Assembly (NCBI GenBank): GCA_002205965.3
Contig: NADL03000095.1
Coordinates: 62,001 to 126,000 of the forward strand
Length of the DNA stretch: 64,000 nucleotides
From: Kappaphycus alvarezii
Lineage: Eukaryota > Rhodophyta > Florideophyceae > Gigartinales > Solieriaceae
Direction: 5' to 3'
Position 1 is the stretch's first letter. The number at the start of each line of letters is the position of its first letter. The notes beneath the pieces were generated by a model. The model did not search any database. It saw only the letters and a list, made by a program, of their open reading frames with translations, and had not been told where the DNA came from. Made by a program: the position numbers and the translations under genes. Below are positions 1 to 11,966 of this stretch, piece by piece.

Positions 1-1663
1 GTCTGCCCTCGTCAACCCAAAGTTGGTCGGTGTTGAGAATAATTGCCTTGTAAGTGTCATCCAGATCTATTAATTAATTTCACAGCTAAATAACTTGCTG
101 TAAGGAATGAATTTGCGCTGTTAGTCCGGAGTGACCTTAGGCGGGCCAGAGTCGTGACATCGACCAGCAGAAAGGGGTTGAAATACAGAACACAAGCACA
201 GATAGGCGACGCAGATGCGGGTGGGTCATATTTCGTCGTCAAATCGAAAATATTGTACTATATGCTGTGCAGGGCGGTATAGAAAACATGAGATCCCCTC
301 AATATACGTTTAATGCTCAATATCATCGAAAGCGTCTAACATGGCGGCGAGTGCAGTGAAATACATGTCATCACGATGATCGTTTGTGCAATCGGCTTGA
401 GTGGAAGTCGCGAAATGATAATTGAGCTCGTTCAAAAGCCATACAGTCTCTTGTTTATCTTCTCATAATTGAGGATCTTTCTCAACTTAAGCGTCATCTT
501 CATCATTCATGAAGTCTGTAAGTACATGGTAGGTTTCTCACAGCTCTCTATGCGTGAGTGGGCATTCCAAATCACATCTGATTTGGAGCAACGATGGCTA
601 GGTTGCTAATTTTGATTTTATTTCACGCAATGACCCTTATCATGTGCACGGAGAAGTTCTTCGTGTCATGAGGGTGGGTTTCCGTTCTCAAACTTGAGAA
701 CGGGTGCCTCGCGTGATCGCTTTGTCCAGACTGCCGTTTATTTCGGTCGTAGGGCATTTTGCATGTGACTGCTGGCTAATCATTGATGTTATTAAAGTCA
801 AGAGTAGAGCTTCCCATTTTCATGAGCTTGATTTGCGGAAGCTGTTGGATGTATTCATGAGGGGAAGTGTCCGACTTAGTGAACGTGTACTTATGTGCAA
901 TGATGCTTTGGATAGGTATCCGGGACAATTCAGTAAGTTCGGTGATCAACTTTCTGAGGTAATCGATCTTGTAGGAGTCCGAATGGAAATTGCTAGGTAA
1001 TGCAGGTCCAAGACACTGATATGCTCTACAATTTTTTTGGGACCAGATGACATATCTGATATGTCATTTTCAGCAATAAAACTGCGCACCCTTAGGGTGT
1101 TTAAAGTTCCTTTCGCTTGCATCCGGCGAGCCCCACTTCCATATTCTTAGTTCATGATGAGGTCCATGTCGTGGAGAGACCTGAAGTCGAGATCAAAGCA
1201 GAGGTCCAGAAAAAACATGCGAGTTGGACCGAAGAAGACCTAAACAAAGAAGTCCTCTTTCTGCGTTCAGGAAAGTTGTGCTGCCTGGCACAAGTGTCAT
1301 ACATGCAGAGAGTTTATTCAATTTATGTAGAAAACTCACCAGAGAAAAGAGTGTCTTTGACTATTGTCTGGGCATAGTTGATCTTGCAATTGTCTTCAAT
1401 ACAATGTTGCTGAAGAGAATTTGGGATACCTTCAGTGACGTCAGCTTAGGCTTGATTTTCTTTCCGAGATTCATCCTTGTGAACGACGCGGTCATCCTTA
1501 GCATTCCGATGGCGGAATTTTTGTCATATCCCAAGCGTGGAGAATGATTGTCCCAAAAGTGCGTTTTTGAATAGCTTGGCCCATGGAGGTTCGAGCAGCT
1601 GATACCTCTGAGTTTTCGAAACAGAATCGGATGGTAAACCAAATATCGTTTCCGTTCTTTCAC
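1..1663 (-). mobile_element. LTR retrotransposon fossil, gag-like region (left copy)
   Basis: Read on the minus strand, this stretch encodes pieces of a Gag-like protein. A recognisable patch reads HKIDYLRK near 950-965, followed by an amphipathic segment, as in the Gag proteins of LTR retrotransposons. The mirror copy at 46,600-48,361 shows the same patch with more context. The element reads outward, towards base 1, so any pol region of this copy lies beyond the window. It is broken, with several interruptions, and looks old (about 80% identical to its mirror copy). Family is uncertain, Copia or Gypsy. Open frames on the opposite strand are probably shadows. Confidence 0.6.
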
Positions 1664-2292
1664 TTACCTAGTGCGCAACTGCAAACATATTAGTTCCTTC
1701 TATTTCATTTATTTCCCTTTATACTGAACATTTTTTCCCACGGAATCTTCATTTGAGGAGAACGAGAACGGAGAATTGTTATGAGAGCAACGGATATTGT
1801 AGAGGTTCTCAATGACCACTTTGCACTACTCACTTCTGGCTCCCATAAGGTAGCACATCCAAATTTGAGAGTGCAACCGTTTGTCCTTCATGAAGTCCTC
1901 CGAGATGTCGCGTGCACGAATATGGTGGTCCAGAACTATAGTAAAGAGAGGAGTTCTCCGGTTTGTTATAAGACTCGATTTGGAAACAAGGGCATCTTAA
2001 AATCTTCTTCGGACAAAAGCCCAGAGCTTCGAGTAAGAGGACTTCCAAGAAGTCCGAAATTGTTTCATGGAACGGTAGTTCAAAATAAGCGCCCGTTCTG
2101 GATTCCATGGGATCGTATATTTCTGTTGTAGTCTTATTTGTTAGTTATACGAGTTAAGGTAGACCCTACAAGAGGGTGAGTCGATAATATTCATCAAGCG
2201 GCTGAGCTACGACTTTAGATGTGTTCGAGTGATTGTTTGGCATTATTTCCTTATCAGGAGATCTTCTGCATGTCTGCTCAGCGTAGGTTTGA

Positions 2293-2440
2293 GTGAAGGT
2301 CGTGATAGAGGGAAAGAAGAGGCGGAGCAAGGGGGAGAGAGAAGGAGCGAACGAGAGAAGGAGCGAAGAGTGTGAGAGAGAAGGAGTGAGGGACCAAGGA
2401 AGAGAGTTGAGAGGAGAGAATTTGGTAAGGTACTTTACTC
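2293..2440. repeat. Purine-rich GA/GGAG low-complexity tract
   Basis: About 150 bases are almost pure G and A on the plus strand, made of irregular GAGAAGGAGCGA-like units. It lies in a part of the left arm (about 2,130-3,180) for which I find no counterpart in the right arm, so it may belong to a later insertion. It codes for nothing recognisable. Confidence 0.7.
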
Positions 2441-2565
2441 AAACAGAATATGGAGGGAGACCGTGGCTTGAATAGACCTCAAGTCGAGTCTACTGGGGCT
2501 TCCAGAAGATCGAAGGAAGTTTCTAGAAGCCACCTAGACGACGGCGAGAGGTTAACCCTAAACCT

Positions 2566-2598
2566 GCTTGAGCTGATCTAGAGAAGATCAGCTCAAGC
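2566..2598. repeat. Perfect 14-bp hairpin
   Basis: GCTTGAGCTGATCT at 2,566-2,579 is followed by a 5-base loop and its exact reverse complement at 2,585-2,598. It lies in the left-arm-only block. The rest of 2,440-3,180 shows no gene I can recognise, although an open minus-strand frame covers 2,700-3,101. Confidence 0.75.
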
Positions 2599-3179
2599 TT
2601 ACAGCACTGTAGCGTGTAATATCGTACCGGTAAAGTTCTATTTTGTACAGTAAACTACAGTAACAGACGTCTGCGAGCTTCTTTGCTAGGTGTAAGCTGT
2701 CAGCAGAGGCGACAGAAAACTATTAAACTAACAGTTCGCGAAGAATAAAAGCGAATCCGGATACGCGCTGCTCCAACTGTACGAGCAGCCCGTCGGATAG
2801 GGTCGCGTCGCAGAGCGCAGATAACTGGAAAACTAGACAATAAAGGATGTGAAACTGGGTCCGAGCTGAGCGAACGGCGGTGAGTTCCAGTTACTTTACT
2901 AGTAGAACTATAACTACGAACCATCAGTGTTTGTAGCCTTGCAACGCTCGCCAAGTTGTCCTTCGGATCACTATTCGTAGTGATACATACAGTACTGTGC
3001 GTTCCAACGACCAGAGCAGCCCCTACAGCGGAGACGGTTTGAGTGATTAAACACTGTAAGTAGGTAGTGTACACAGCTACTGTGATGACAGTGCGGTACA
3101 CTGACTGGTCCGATTAATAGGAAAAGTGCAAACCAAATATTCCAAGTCGGCCACGTGTCGTACTAAAGAGGTTGTACAT

Positions 3180-5060
3180 AGTGGCCGGCTAGTTGATGTT
3201 GAGGTATTCCATTATGGCCGAGAATTGTTTTTGTGCAGCGACCCCGTCGACATGCCCACAGTTGGTCCGCAAGTGGCACGTTTATTGCTTTGATTCCCTG
3301 TCTTTTCAGCATCCTGCGAAGTCAGTGTTTGCACAGCGGTGTGAATCTCCATTCCTTAGTGACTTTAGTTTTTGGGAGACCTTTATCTCCTCTTTGGTGC
3401 CCGCTATGACCGTGTTATGGCCTTGAAGGAGTTTGAGGAAGAAGGAGTCGCCTTAGTCAAGTGGTGTTTTTCTCTGCAGGTGAGGCTGCTTTGTACTCTG
3501 CTGTTCACTACTGAGGCCTTTACCAGTCCGCTTGTCGGATAGCCAAGGAATATGACTTCTGTTAAATGCCTATAATTTGGCCTATATTTACAACCTTGTG
3601 TCTTTTCGAAGCCGGCATGCAAAAAGTCTCAATTTGCAGTGATTTATGAAGTAATATTATTGCGGGTTGTAGGTGATATCATGGTGCATCATTCGTTTGA
3701 AGCATCATACCAGGTGTCCATTGAGCAGATATTACAGCATTTAGGGAACAGCTCTGGGCCTCTTTACGTAGGATGAGACTCCAGGAGCGGTCAATCGGCA
3801 ACTTATCGAGACACTTCTCTAACCTCTTGACATTTGCCATGTGTTCTGGTATCGGGTAATCACTTTCGTCCGACTCGTGGTATCTCATGCTGTCTACATT
3901 CGAACATGGGTTTTCGATGTATTTGGTCATGTAGTTTATCTGCAGAGCCTTTGTTATGTACGATGGATAGTGTATTTTGATCTCTCCGTTTTCCTATGTT
4001 CAACCTGTCATTCCAGATAGTGTAAAAAATTACTGAAAGCGCTTAAAATGGTTGCTGAAATTATTTTGAGCTCAATTTAGAGAGAATCCATGCGCTCCGT
4101 TGGACGACCAATGCAAGAAAGTCTTCTCATGCCAGTGCCGGTAAATCGAACCCATTTCGGTCAATCAAGATTGGCAGGTAGGCAAGGTTTGTCTTCGCAT
4201 CGGCTCAATCTTACATTCTAAGGCCCTTTTCAGTTACTTTATGTAATCATATTCCCTAAATAGGGTTCCAAAAGTTTTCTTTGTAATAATACTCATCCAT
4301 TTTGTGGTTCATAACAGTCCATTGAAATTGGGCATCTGGCAGACTAGTGCATAGGTTTCGTATGTGTATTTTTCCTGCATGAGGCGGATCGATTTCTAAA
4401 TGGGTTTAGCCGTATTGCAGCTGTGCGAGCTGGCAGTAGGCGCACTTTCACCTTTTATTCTTTATAAGCCTTTTACTCTGTATGATCCGCTTTGTAGTAT
4501 GGAATATAGAGCATGTTGGCCACTATCTCGTCATCTCTTGCTGAGCATCGATCTTTTCATTCGAGTGAATCTCTTGGATAGTTCCCTTTGTAGCTCTTTT
4601 TATGATCAGAGTAATATATTTGGTGCTTTTTATTTAATTTGTGAGCAGTTACTTGATTATATGTGCACGCAGAAATTTGGGAACTCTAGTTCATATACCA
4701 GATCTGAAAGCATGGTTTCGGGTTATTTTCTGGTGGTGGATACGTTTTGAAGTGGAAAATGTGGTAGAATGCCTCTTCGAGGGTTTTCTGGCCTTCATTG
4801 GCTTAGAAGGAGGCGATGGTCTCACTTTGATGGCCCTTAAGGGTTTTTTTCCAGTTAGTACGGGTGGAAGTCAACCGCGCTATTGCAATAGACACAGTTC
4901 GTTTGAAGCTAATGTAATGCTACTGAGCAGACTCTATTCAAAGGACTTTGAACTTTCAAATGGCGTGATGGAACTCACGTGCAGATATCCTGCGATCTTT
5001 TTTGCGCTCGCGATGTGCGGATTCTTTCCAAATTTGGCCCAAGGCATGTAGTCTTTTCCA
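3180..5060. other. Conserved but unrecognised arm segment (left)
   Basis: This segment is shared with the right arm (42,780-45,680, reversed). Open frames survive in both copies on both strands. On the minus strand, 3,930-3,679 begins MTKYIEN and contains a DESD.PIPE motif that the mirror copy retains at 44,918. On the plus strand, 4,400-5,051 stays open and includes LKGFFPVST, which is also kept in the mirror copy. Nested position beside a gag fossil suggests it is part of a retrotransposon, but I recognise no catalytic motif and cannot choose the strand with certainty. Confidence 0.4.
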
Positions 5061-5890
5061 TGGGAGGTAACTCTCCGATCCATTTATATGCGGTAGTTGA
5101 CCCTTGGTTGTACGAAGGTGCTTTTATACATATAAAATAAATTTATGAGTACGTACAGAAACTTATTGAAAATATCTAGACTCTAAAAATAAATTGGGTA
5201 CAATGCTGCGTCTCAGAGCGCGAAATCATAGTAATGCTCGGGCAGCTTGCACCTTTTGTAACAATGGTAGGGGTGCTTTCATGAGTTCGGAAAAGATTCA
5301 CTCAGCCAGTGAGTTTTTCTGCGGTGCGTTGGGATTGGTTGGGTTAATTGTAACGCTTAGACGCTTATAAGTTGCCGCAGATCCTTGAATCGGTACTCTC
5401 ACGCGCTGCCTGTGGTTATTTTCTCAGCAATTCTCTGGAGTTGGTTATTTGTAAGTATCATCATATTCCGAGCTCACCTCTCTACATCTTCCCTGCCCTA
5501 GTTGAGTTAATACATGACATATTGCGATTTTACATCCACAAACGAAATTATAAATCGTCTTTTGAGTTTTTTAGCTGTTACAATGGGTCAAAGGACAGCA
5601 GAGCATAATTTCTTGCACAAAAGGCAGTCTGTTGCTTTCCGATACCATGTGCGCTTCCTAAGAACGACAGTTGTGGGGTATCTGCTTGATGATTGCTGGG
5701 AAAGTAATGATCTTCTTTTGTCTATTTTTACAGGGCTTCGCAGGGCCTCGGGTCGATTTAGTTGAAGATAATATTGTTCTTATAGAAAACTCGTTCCCTG
5801 TAAGTTGGCTTGCGCTTGGGATTGGAACGCATTGGACTTTCGAGATAGTATGGTTTATTTAATCACATTCTCCTGTACATGTTCGGCTAT

Positions 5891-6312
5891 TGTCAATCTG
5901 ACCGTGGTTCTTCTATGAGGTAAAATTTTAGGGCTAATTTTTAAAGTAAAGTAATTTTAAGAAAAAATTCGGCGTTCTTGCTGGCCTGTACTTTCAACAG
6001 CAGTTAATTTCGATCAAAACAAACTTTTCAGTAATTTCAGCGCTATTCAAGGCATGAAACACCTTATTCCACTTGATAACCTTCGAATTGAGTGCCATTT
6101 TGCAATATTTTATCTCTTCAAGTACCTGCGGTGAATGCTTTAGCCAAGTGGTGTACAGTCGAAGCCATCGGCTCCTACCTACTTTATAGCCATTTTTGGG
6201 GTACACATTTTAGTAAATATTTACGGCCCCAAAAAACTTTTGGTTTACAGTACAATTGTATATGATAAAGAAGATTGTACATATACGAAGACACCGCTAT
6301 CGCGGATAGACA
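5891..6312. mobile_element. Small inverted-repeat DNA transposon, copy C (left arm)
   Basis: The left end reads TGTCAATCTGACCG and the right end is the reverse complement of TGTCTATCCGCG. The right side is flanked by CTAG and the left side by CTAT, a decayed form of it. The element is about 420 bp and matches copy B at 41,667-42,066 throughout, and copy A at 21,902-22,340 at the termini and around a GAAAAGTTTGTTTTGATCG core. A minus-strand frame at 6,206-5,994 (70 codons) is open here but not in the others. I take it for a non-autonomous transposon with CTAG target duplications. It predates the inverted duplication because both arms carry it at matching sites. Confidence 0.7.
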
Positions 6313-8253
6313 CTAGGAAGCACAATTTGGTTGTTTCGGATACAGAAGCTTTAGGTTGTCTTTTGGCTGGTCTGTGTTTGTCTCCACACGAATTGTCCCT
6401 GAATTTAGCTTCGATTCTTGCCCTATTGTCAAAAACGTATGCCGACTTTTACCCTATCGCTAGTACCCGCTTCTTAACGTTGCGTTTGACGTAGATGTAG
6501 GCTGCGTATTTCTTCATGAGTACCGGACCAGGGAGCTTGTTAATGTCTCCTACTGATACAAGGTTGCTTATCAAGAGCTTATTGTACTGGCATGTACCTT
6601 AATGAGTGACCAACTTGGAAGCATTAGTTTCATTTTTGTGATATGAGTCGGTTTTTTTGTTCAGGGCCGTATAGGTTTGGATTGGTTCAGCTTGAAGCGT
6701 ACTTGATTTGCTCTGTAGTTAATATTGCTTAGTGCGCCCAGAGTAGAAGATGTACTTACTACTGTCTTACGGAGTTAGATTGAAGTTTCATTCGCTTATA
6801 TTCAACTGCAAAATTTTTAGTTTTTCTTTCCTCCAGTTTGTGTGGCTTACGATTTTTTTGATAATATTTGCTCCATTGACTTGATCATTTGTTTGAGTTG
6901 CATGATTTTCCAGAGAGTAAACAAAGTATGTTGTTTTCGCTCCCGCGAAACCTGGACGGCTTAATATTATCTGTATCTCTGGTAATTGCTTCGGTGACTA
7001 CCAACTGAGTCGCCATCACCGGTGCTGTTTCTTGGTAATGATGCTGATGCCTATAGTTTTGTGTTGTCGCATGCTTCAACCGAGTATAAGCCCTAAACCT
7101 TTTGGAGTCTATATTGGGGCTCCATAGAATGCGGCGCAACTCTAGAGCCAGTCGTACTCTGATCATCCTTTTATTTACTGAAGCATGAACGAAAATTTTG
7201 TTCTTTCTGAGCTTTTATCCCGGTAGTTCGCGGCCATCATTTTCGTTCCAAATTTTTGGTTCCGTTCCATGTAGTTCCCTGTTTATCGTAGCAAATGCCT
7301 CCCTTTACTTTTCGAACCGCTGGCACGACGAAGAATATATATACTGCTTTGGCGTTTAGGACAGTCTGTCTTTATTCCTTCGACATTCTCAAAGGACATT
7401 ATTTCTGTGTCTGTGTATGCTTTTACTTAGACCTTGAGAATTTGTACATGACATTCGTGTCGCGCTGTATTAGCACCATTTTTGTGGCAAATATAGGGGC
7501 TGAATCTTAGCGGAAGGTGGTTAGCTCCAAGATTACTTCACTTCGGTAGAAATTTTTCCATGGTGATTGCTGTGCAAGAAGCCTTGGCCTCGTGGAAGTT
7601 CTTTGTTTTTCTGGTTGTTTGTAGGTGGAAACATGCAAGTAAATAGCCGCCGTAACTCATGATTTTGCAACTCAAGTTCTAAAATTTGTCCCCATGTTGG
7701 ATATTTTATTCACGGAGCTAGGTAGTTTTCCACTGATTATCAATTGATTGCTGACGTGGGATGGCTTTTTGCAGCATTTTCTGCCTTTTTTGTTCGTTTG
7801 CATTTTTTATTGGTTATTCGAAGAGTCCATAGTTTGCTTGACTTGTCTTCAAATATCCAACAGGACAGAGCTGGTTTCATGGCTGTGCTTACATCTGTTT
7901 CTCGGCGTCAGGTTTTGAACTTTTTACCCTGCAGCTTAATAACCTTCATCGTTAGTCTTGAATTTGCTGTTGCGCTTTCGTAGCGTATGGCCCAGAATCA
8001 ATTAATGTGACAAGCTGTACCCACGTCACTCCAGACGTTGACCCCGGTGGCTAGTGTCATACTGGAAAACTGCCAGCTACCTTTTCACGTAAACTCAAAC
8101 GCTGTCCTGATGAAACTATACTGAAGAAATCTAATTGGTGTACAATAAAATACAGTACACTGGTGACAAATGCCATAGGATTCATGTGACGATATGACCA
8201 TTAGTATCCTTTTAGTACACAACATCCCGCCAGTGGCCCTCAAACGCCATGAG

Positions 8254-8397
8254 CACTGTAGGGAAGCACTAGTGCCACTTTACACTGTAAAGAGACACCA
8301 GTGCCACTATTACACTGTAAGGAGACACCAGTGCCACTATCTCACAGTAAAGATACATCAATGCAACTATTGCACTGTAATCTGACATCGATGCAAC
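8254..8397. repeat. 30-bp tandem repeat, about 4.8 copies
   Basis: The unit is close to CACTGTAAAGAGACACCAGT followed by GCCACTATTA, repeated at 8,254, 8,283, 8,313, 8,343 and 8,373. Units diverge progressively to the right. The period of exactly ten codons makes a plus-strand frame (8,194-8,385) encode a ten-residue repeat around TVKRHQCHYY, but the His and Cys spacing matches no zinc finger I know. I read this as DNA-level repetition, possibly in an LTR or leader. Confidence 0.85.
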
Positions 8398-8664
8398 ATG
8401 TCAAAAGCACACAGCCAATCAGACGAAGCCATTATGGATACCTGGCATACTCCTAGATACTTTCCAGGCAAGGCCAATCAACAAGTTCCTTATGGATTCT
8501 CGCCAACTCTACCATCATGGGCAGTACAGTCAGTCTCGCCGTAGTATGCTAGTTGAACTCTCAGAACCTTGTATTATTATGCCCCTAGGTCCGTTCTTCT
8601 AGAATACTTTTGAACTTGGTATTGTTTGCGTATCATTCATTGTCACTCTCGTTGAATGCTTCTC

Positions 8665-8672
8665 TATATAAA
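8665..8672 (+). promoter_or_regulatory. TATA-like box
   Basis: TATATAAA lies just downstream of the 30-bp repeat, in a CT-rich setting like those in the LTR promoters at 15,464 and 44,169. An ATG three bases later is too close to be the start codon of a transcript driven by this box, so the open frame from 8,675 is not supported by it. Confidence 0.35.
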
Positions 8673-11600
8673 CCATGGTCAGAAGCTACTATCTGCTCAC
8701 CGGAAGCTTCAACCATCACTTCAACCATCGATCACCTCTCTTCTGCCCAGAACCCCACAATGAAACCCCTGTGATTATGTTTGGCCACATTTGTATAGTA
8801 AAAAATGAGACCATTCGAAAAAACGTGTACACAAAATTTGAAACAGTCTACGGTTTTAGCCGAGACATCTATCGCCAAAATTAGGGTTCTGAAGTAGATT
8901 CTTAAGACTGAGTGATACCATATATTTTTTTGAGTTAAACAAATAGAAAGTTCCACTGACGCTCATCTTAAAACCAATTACCCCCTCTCGCAGCAATATC
9001 ATCTAAAAAAATTTATCCTTGAATGTCTAGAAAAAGACAGAGCAGGAACTACCGATTGAATCAAAAGGCCTATATGAACGGTTATCTATTCTTTGATTAG
9101 CAGAAACCTTTTAATACATTCCTACAGCATGGGCAATGTGGAGTGATTTAATATTTGAAATATATGATCGAATGTGGCCCAGTATATCCTCCAGGGTGAC
9201 CAGTAGTTCCTACTGTAAAATATCGGCTACAAAATCTGAAATGCGCTGGAAAAAGTTCATTTTATTGCAGGGGAAGTAATGTTTGGAGCATGAACTGGTA
9301 TCAGCTGAACCGATGCTGTTTAGAAAAACACAAAAGAACATGCTTTTTCATGCTTGTATTATTTAGGAAATAAAATGGGAGTCCCTTTGGTTGCAAAAAG
9401 ATAATTGATTAAATCAGTGATTCATCTGAAATTTCATCGACTGGACAACTTACCCCCTCCAAAGACCTTATTAAATTCTAATTATTTAATTATTTTAAAT
9501 TATTTTTATATTTTATAATTATATTTTAAAAGAGGTAATTTCTATGCTAATGAAGAACCTAACGCAGAACGTCTACAAAATCAGGCGGTATCAATGAAAA
9601 CCTTTACACACTTAATGAGCCATCCTGCTGTAAAGGAAAAAACCACACATAACGGCGACTCACCATTCTCCAGCATTTCCCTGTTTTCTCTTTCATGAGT
9701 GCATCGAAGCTTCTCAAACTTTGCACTGCTCAACTAAGCCCTCTCATCATAGTGTCCCCTTTCGGGATAAATGCTCGTCAGCATCGGCTTCGATCGACGT
9801 ATAATGCCGAGAATTCGACTTAAAATGCTCCTTCTTCCCTTTAGAAACGCAGCGGTGCGTTTTAAATATGATGAAGAGCTCAAATATCTCTCTCTCAGAT
9901 TTTTTGAAAGTGGAGACTTTTACAGGAATCTCGGGACTACGCCAAAGCTGAGGCAAATTTTCTGGACAGAATCTAGAAAAGGCCTCGTTTTGCAAAATAT
10001 CCATCATGCAGTGAGAATAGCTCCAACATCTACTTTATTTCTTCGATTGCAAAAAGAACTCTATTTTCACCAAGACAAGCTCAGCTAGGAATCCATTTTT
10101 GGGCTCCTCATTAACGAGCAATTAATCCGCAAAACTCACTTCTTAAATTTACTCGAGATTCGCAGACTAAAAAATCACTAATTTAGGCGAGCTGATTTCA
10201 ATGATAAGAATAAGGCGTTCACGCAGCTCATGAAAGCATTGGTTCTTTGTCGTAAGACTATTACGCTAAGATAGAGGGTAATTTCAGATAGTGGAAACAG
10301 CGACAGGGATCAGAAATTACAGCCATGTCTGTGACAGAAGGCAGTGCGGTTGTTGATTAGCACTGACTAAGGCCTAAAGGATGTAGAAAGTATGGCTTAT
10401 TACCTCGTGAAGGCATATCAAGACCTATTTCTCTTGATCATGAATCTCTAAAAGTAGCCTAATTGGATCAAGGTTGATGTTCCAAGCACTAAGAATCGTA
10501 ACAGCCTGAGACCGACCGTAAGTGCCATTTTTGTGTCCAGAAAAGTAATTGGAACACAGTTTCCACAAAATTATTCATCGAAATGACAAGCTCCTAGATA
10601 GCGGGAAGAAGGGTCATTCTGAAACGATTTTTTGAAAAAAGTAAGGAATTAGTTTTGCGTTGGCAAGTAAGGCTTTAATCGAGAGCTAAAGATATGAAGA
10701 GATATAATATAGCGAATTGTTGATAATGTATTGGTGCTCGATAGAGGTTTGTGTGTCTGATGCAGTTCTAAAGAAAACTGAGCACGTCGAGCATCATTTT
10801 ACAGACACTCAAGGAGCACTGGGAGTGCCGATTTCAAAATACTGAATTCTGTGATCCCAGTGCTGTCAAAAGTGTATCTCGGGCTTGAATCTCCTCACTA
10901 ATCCAGCGCCGTAGTCGGCAGCGAGGAAGAGAGATTCTCTCAGGAAACTGAAAAAGAAGAATACCAGTAAGTATGAGCCGAAGACCAACAGAAAGAAGGT
11001 TGAGAGGACTTAAAAGTTTTTCGCCTCCCTGGCTTTGTATATAAGTCAGACACTTATAATTTCTTGGTTGATGACCGGTAGAATCTTTATTTTGGCTGGT
11101 TTATTACTCGTGAGTAATCAATTAACACGAAGAGGACATAAAAGGATTTCTCGGTGGCGCAGCTGTGGAAACAATAAAAGAGTATGACCAAAATAAAAAA
11201 CCATGCCTGCTGATTGTCAAAAAGAGTGATTATTTTAGCAATTGGTGCGATCTGTTGTGCACTGATTCTACGCCGGATATTTTCTCCGACCTATTCGCAA
11301 GAAATATAAAATTGCGCCAGATTCCGTAAGCTGTGGCACTATAGTCATGACAGGTTTCAGATGCAAAAAGGATGGCATCCTGAGGAAACTCCCCATCGAT
11401 TGATACTTATTAGCTAATGCAGGCACTAGTACTCACCAAAAATCGGACCCGTAAGGGCCCAAAAGCCGAGAATAGTCGAGAGTAAGCTCGATGCTCTTTA
11501 TTCTTTGCAAATTGGGGACGAAGTTATGGTAGAATAAAAAAAGAGTGCTCAGGATCTACACGGCCTGCGCTTGATCAAATTAATTCGGAAAAGACGAGAA

Positions 11601-11966
11601 TATTCGTTCAAATATCACTTGGTATTTCATATGCTCTCTAAAGCAGATATTTGGAGGCCATTGTATCTACAGTTGCCGCATGCGCAACTAATTCTTTCTC
11701 TCGATTCACCTTTCTGTTCAAACAGTAAGTAATTCGATATGTCTCTCCCAAAGCCGTATTTTCGATGACGACAGATGGCACTGCACCTTTCCGTCGCGCT
11801 TCACAACAGCTGAGAATCCTGCGAATACAGTCAAGCTTCAAATGTCCGTTTCTTATCCGTTACATACACATCCTCAGTGACTTGGGGGCTGATTTTATTT
11901 AATAAATATATATTCACCTAGTAGACGGAATGAACCGATTCTATCGAAACATTCATTCTATTTTCC

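Larger units (their letters stand above)
7100..11960. other. Left-arm-only block of about 4.8 kb
   Basis: In the right arm the sequence matching 7,090 adjoins the sequence matching 11,967 almost directly (around 40,918-40,935). The left arm therefore carries about 4.8 kb extra, or the right arm lost it. Both junctions contain a form of GAACCGA, a possible short target duplication. The block contains a 30-bp tandem repeat (8,254-8,397), a TATA-like box (8,665) and a very AT-rich patch (9,470-9,530). Overlapping frames on opposite strands at 9,747-10,088 match nothing I know. An LTR-type insertion is possible, but I see no clear coding domain. Confidence 0.5.

Noticed and set aside
704-1000. 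Plus-strand open frame conserved between arms (VGHFACDCWLIIDV)
   Set aside because: The opposite strand encodes recognisable Gag-like sequence in both arms, so this frame is a shadow.
2700-3101. 133-codon minus-strand frame, Ser/Arg/Val-rich
   Set aside because: No domain, no counterpart in the other arm, and located in a block with hairpin and purine-rich repeats. Not supported as a gene.
8254-8397. 30-bp repeats as a CRISPR array
   Set aside because: Units are contiguous without unique spacers, and the genome is eukaryotic.
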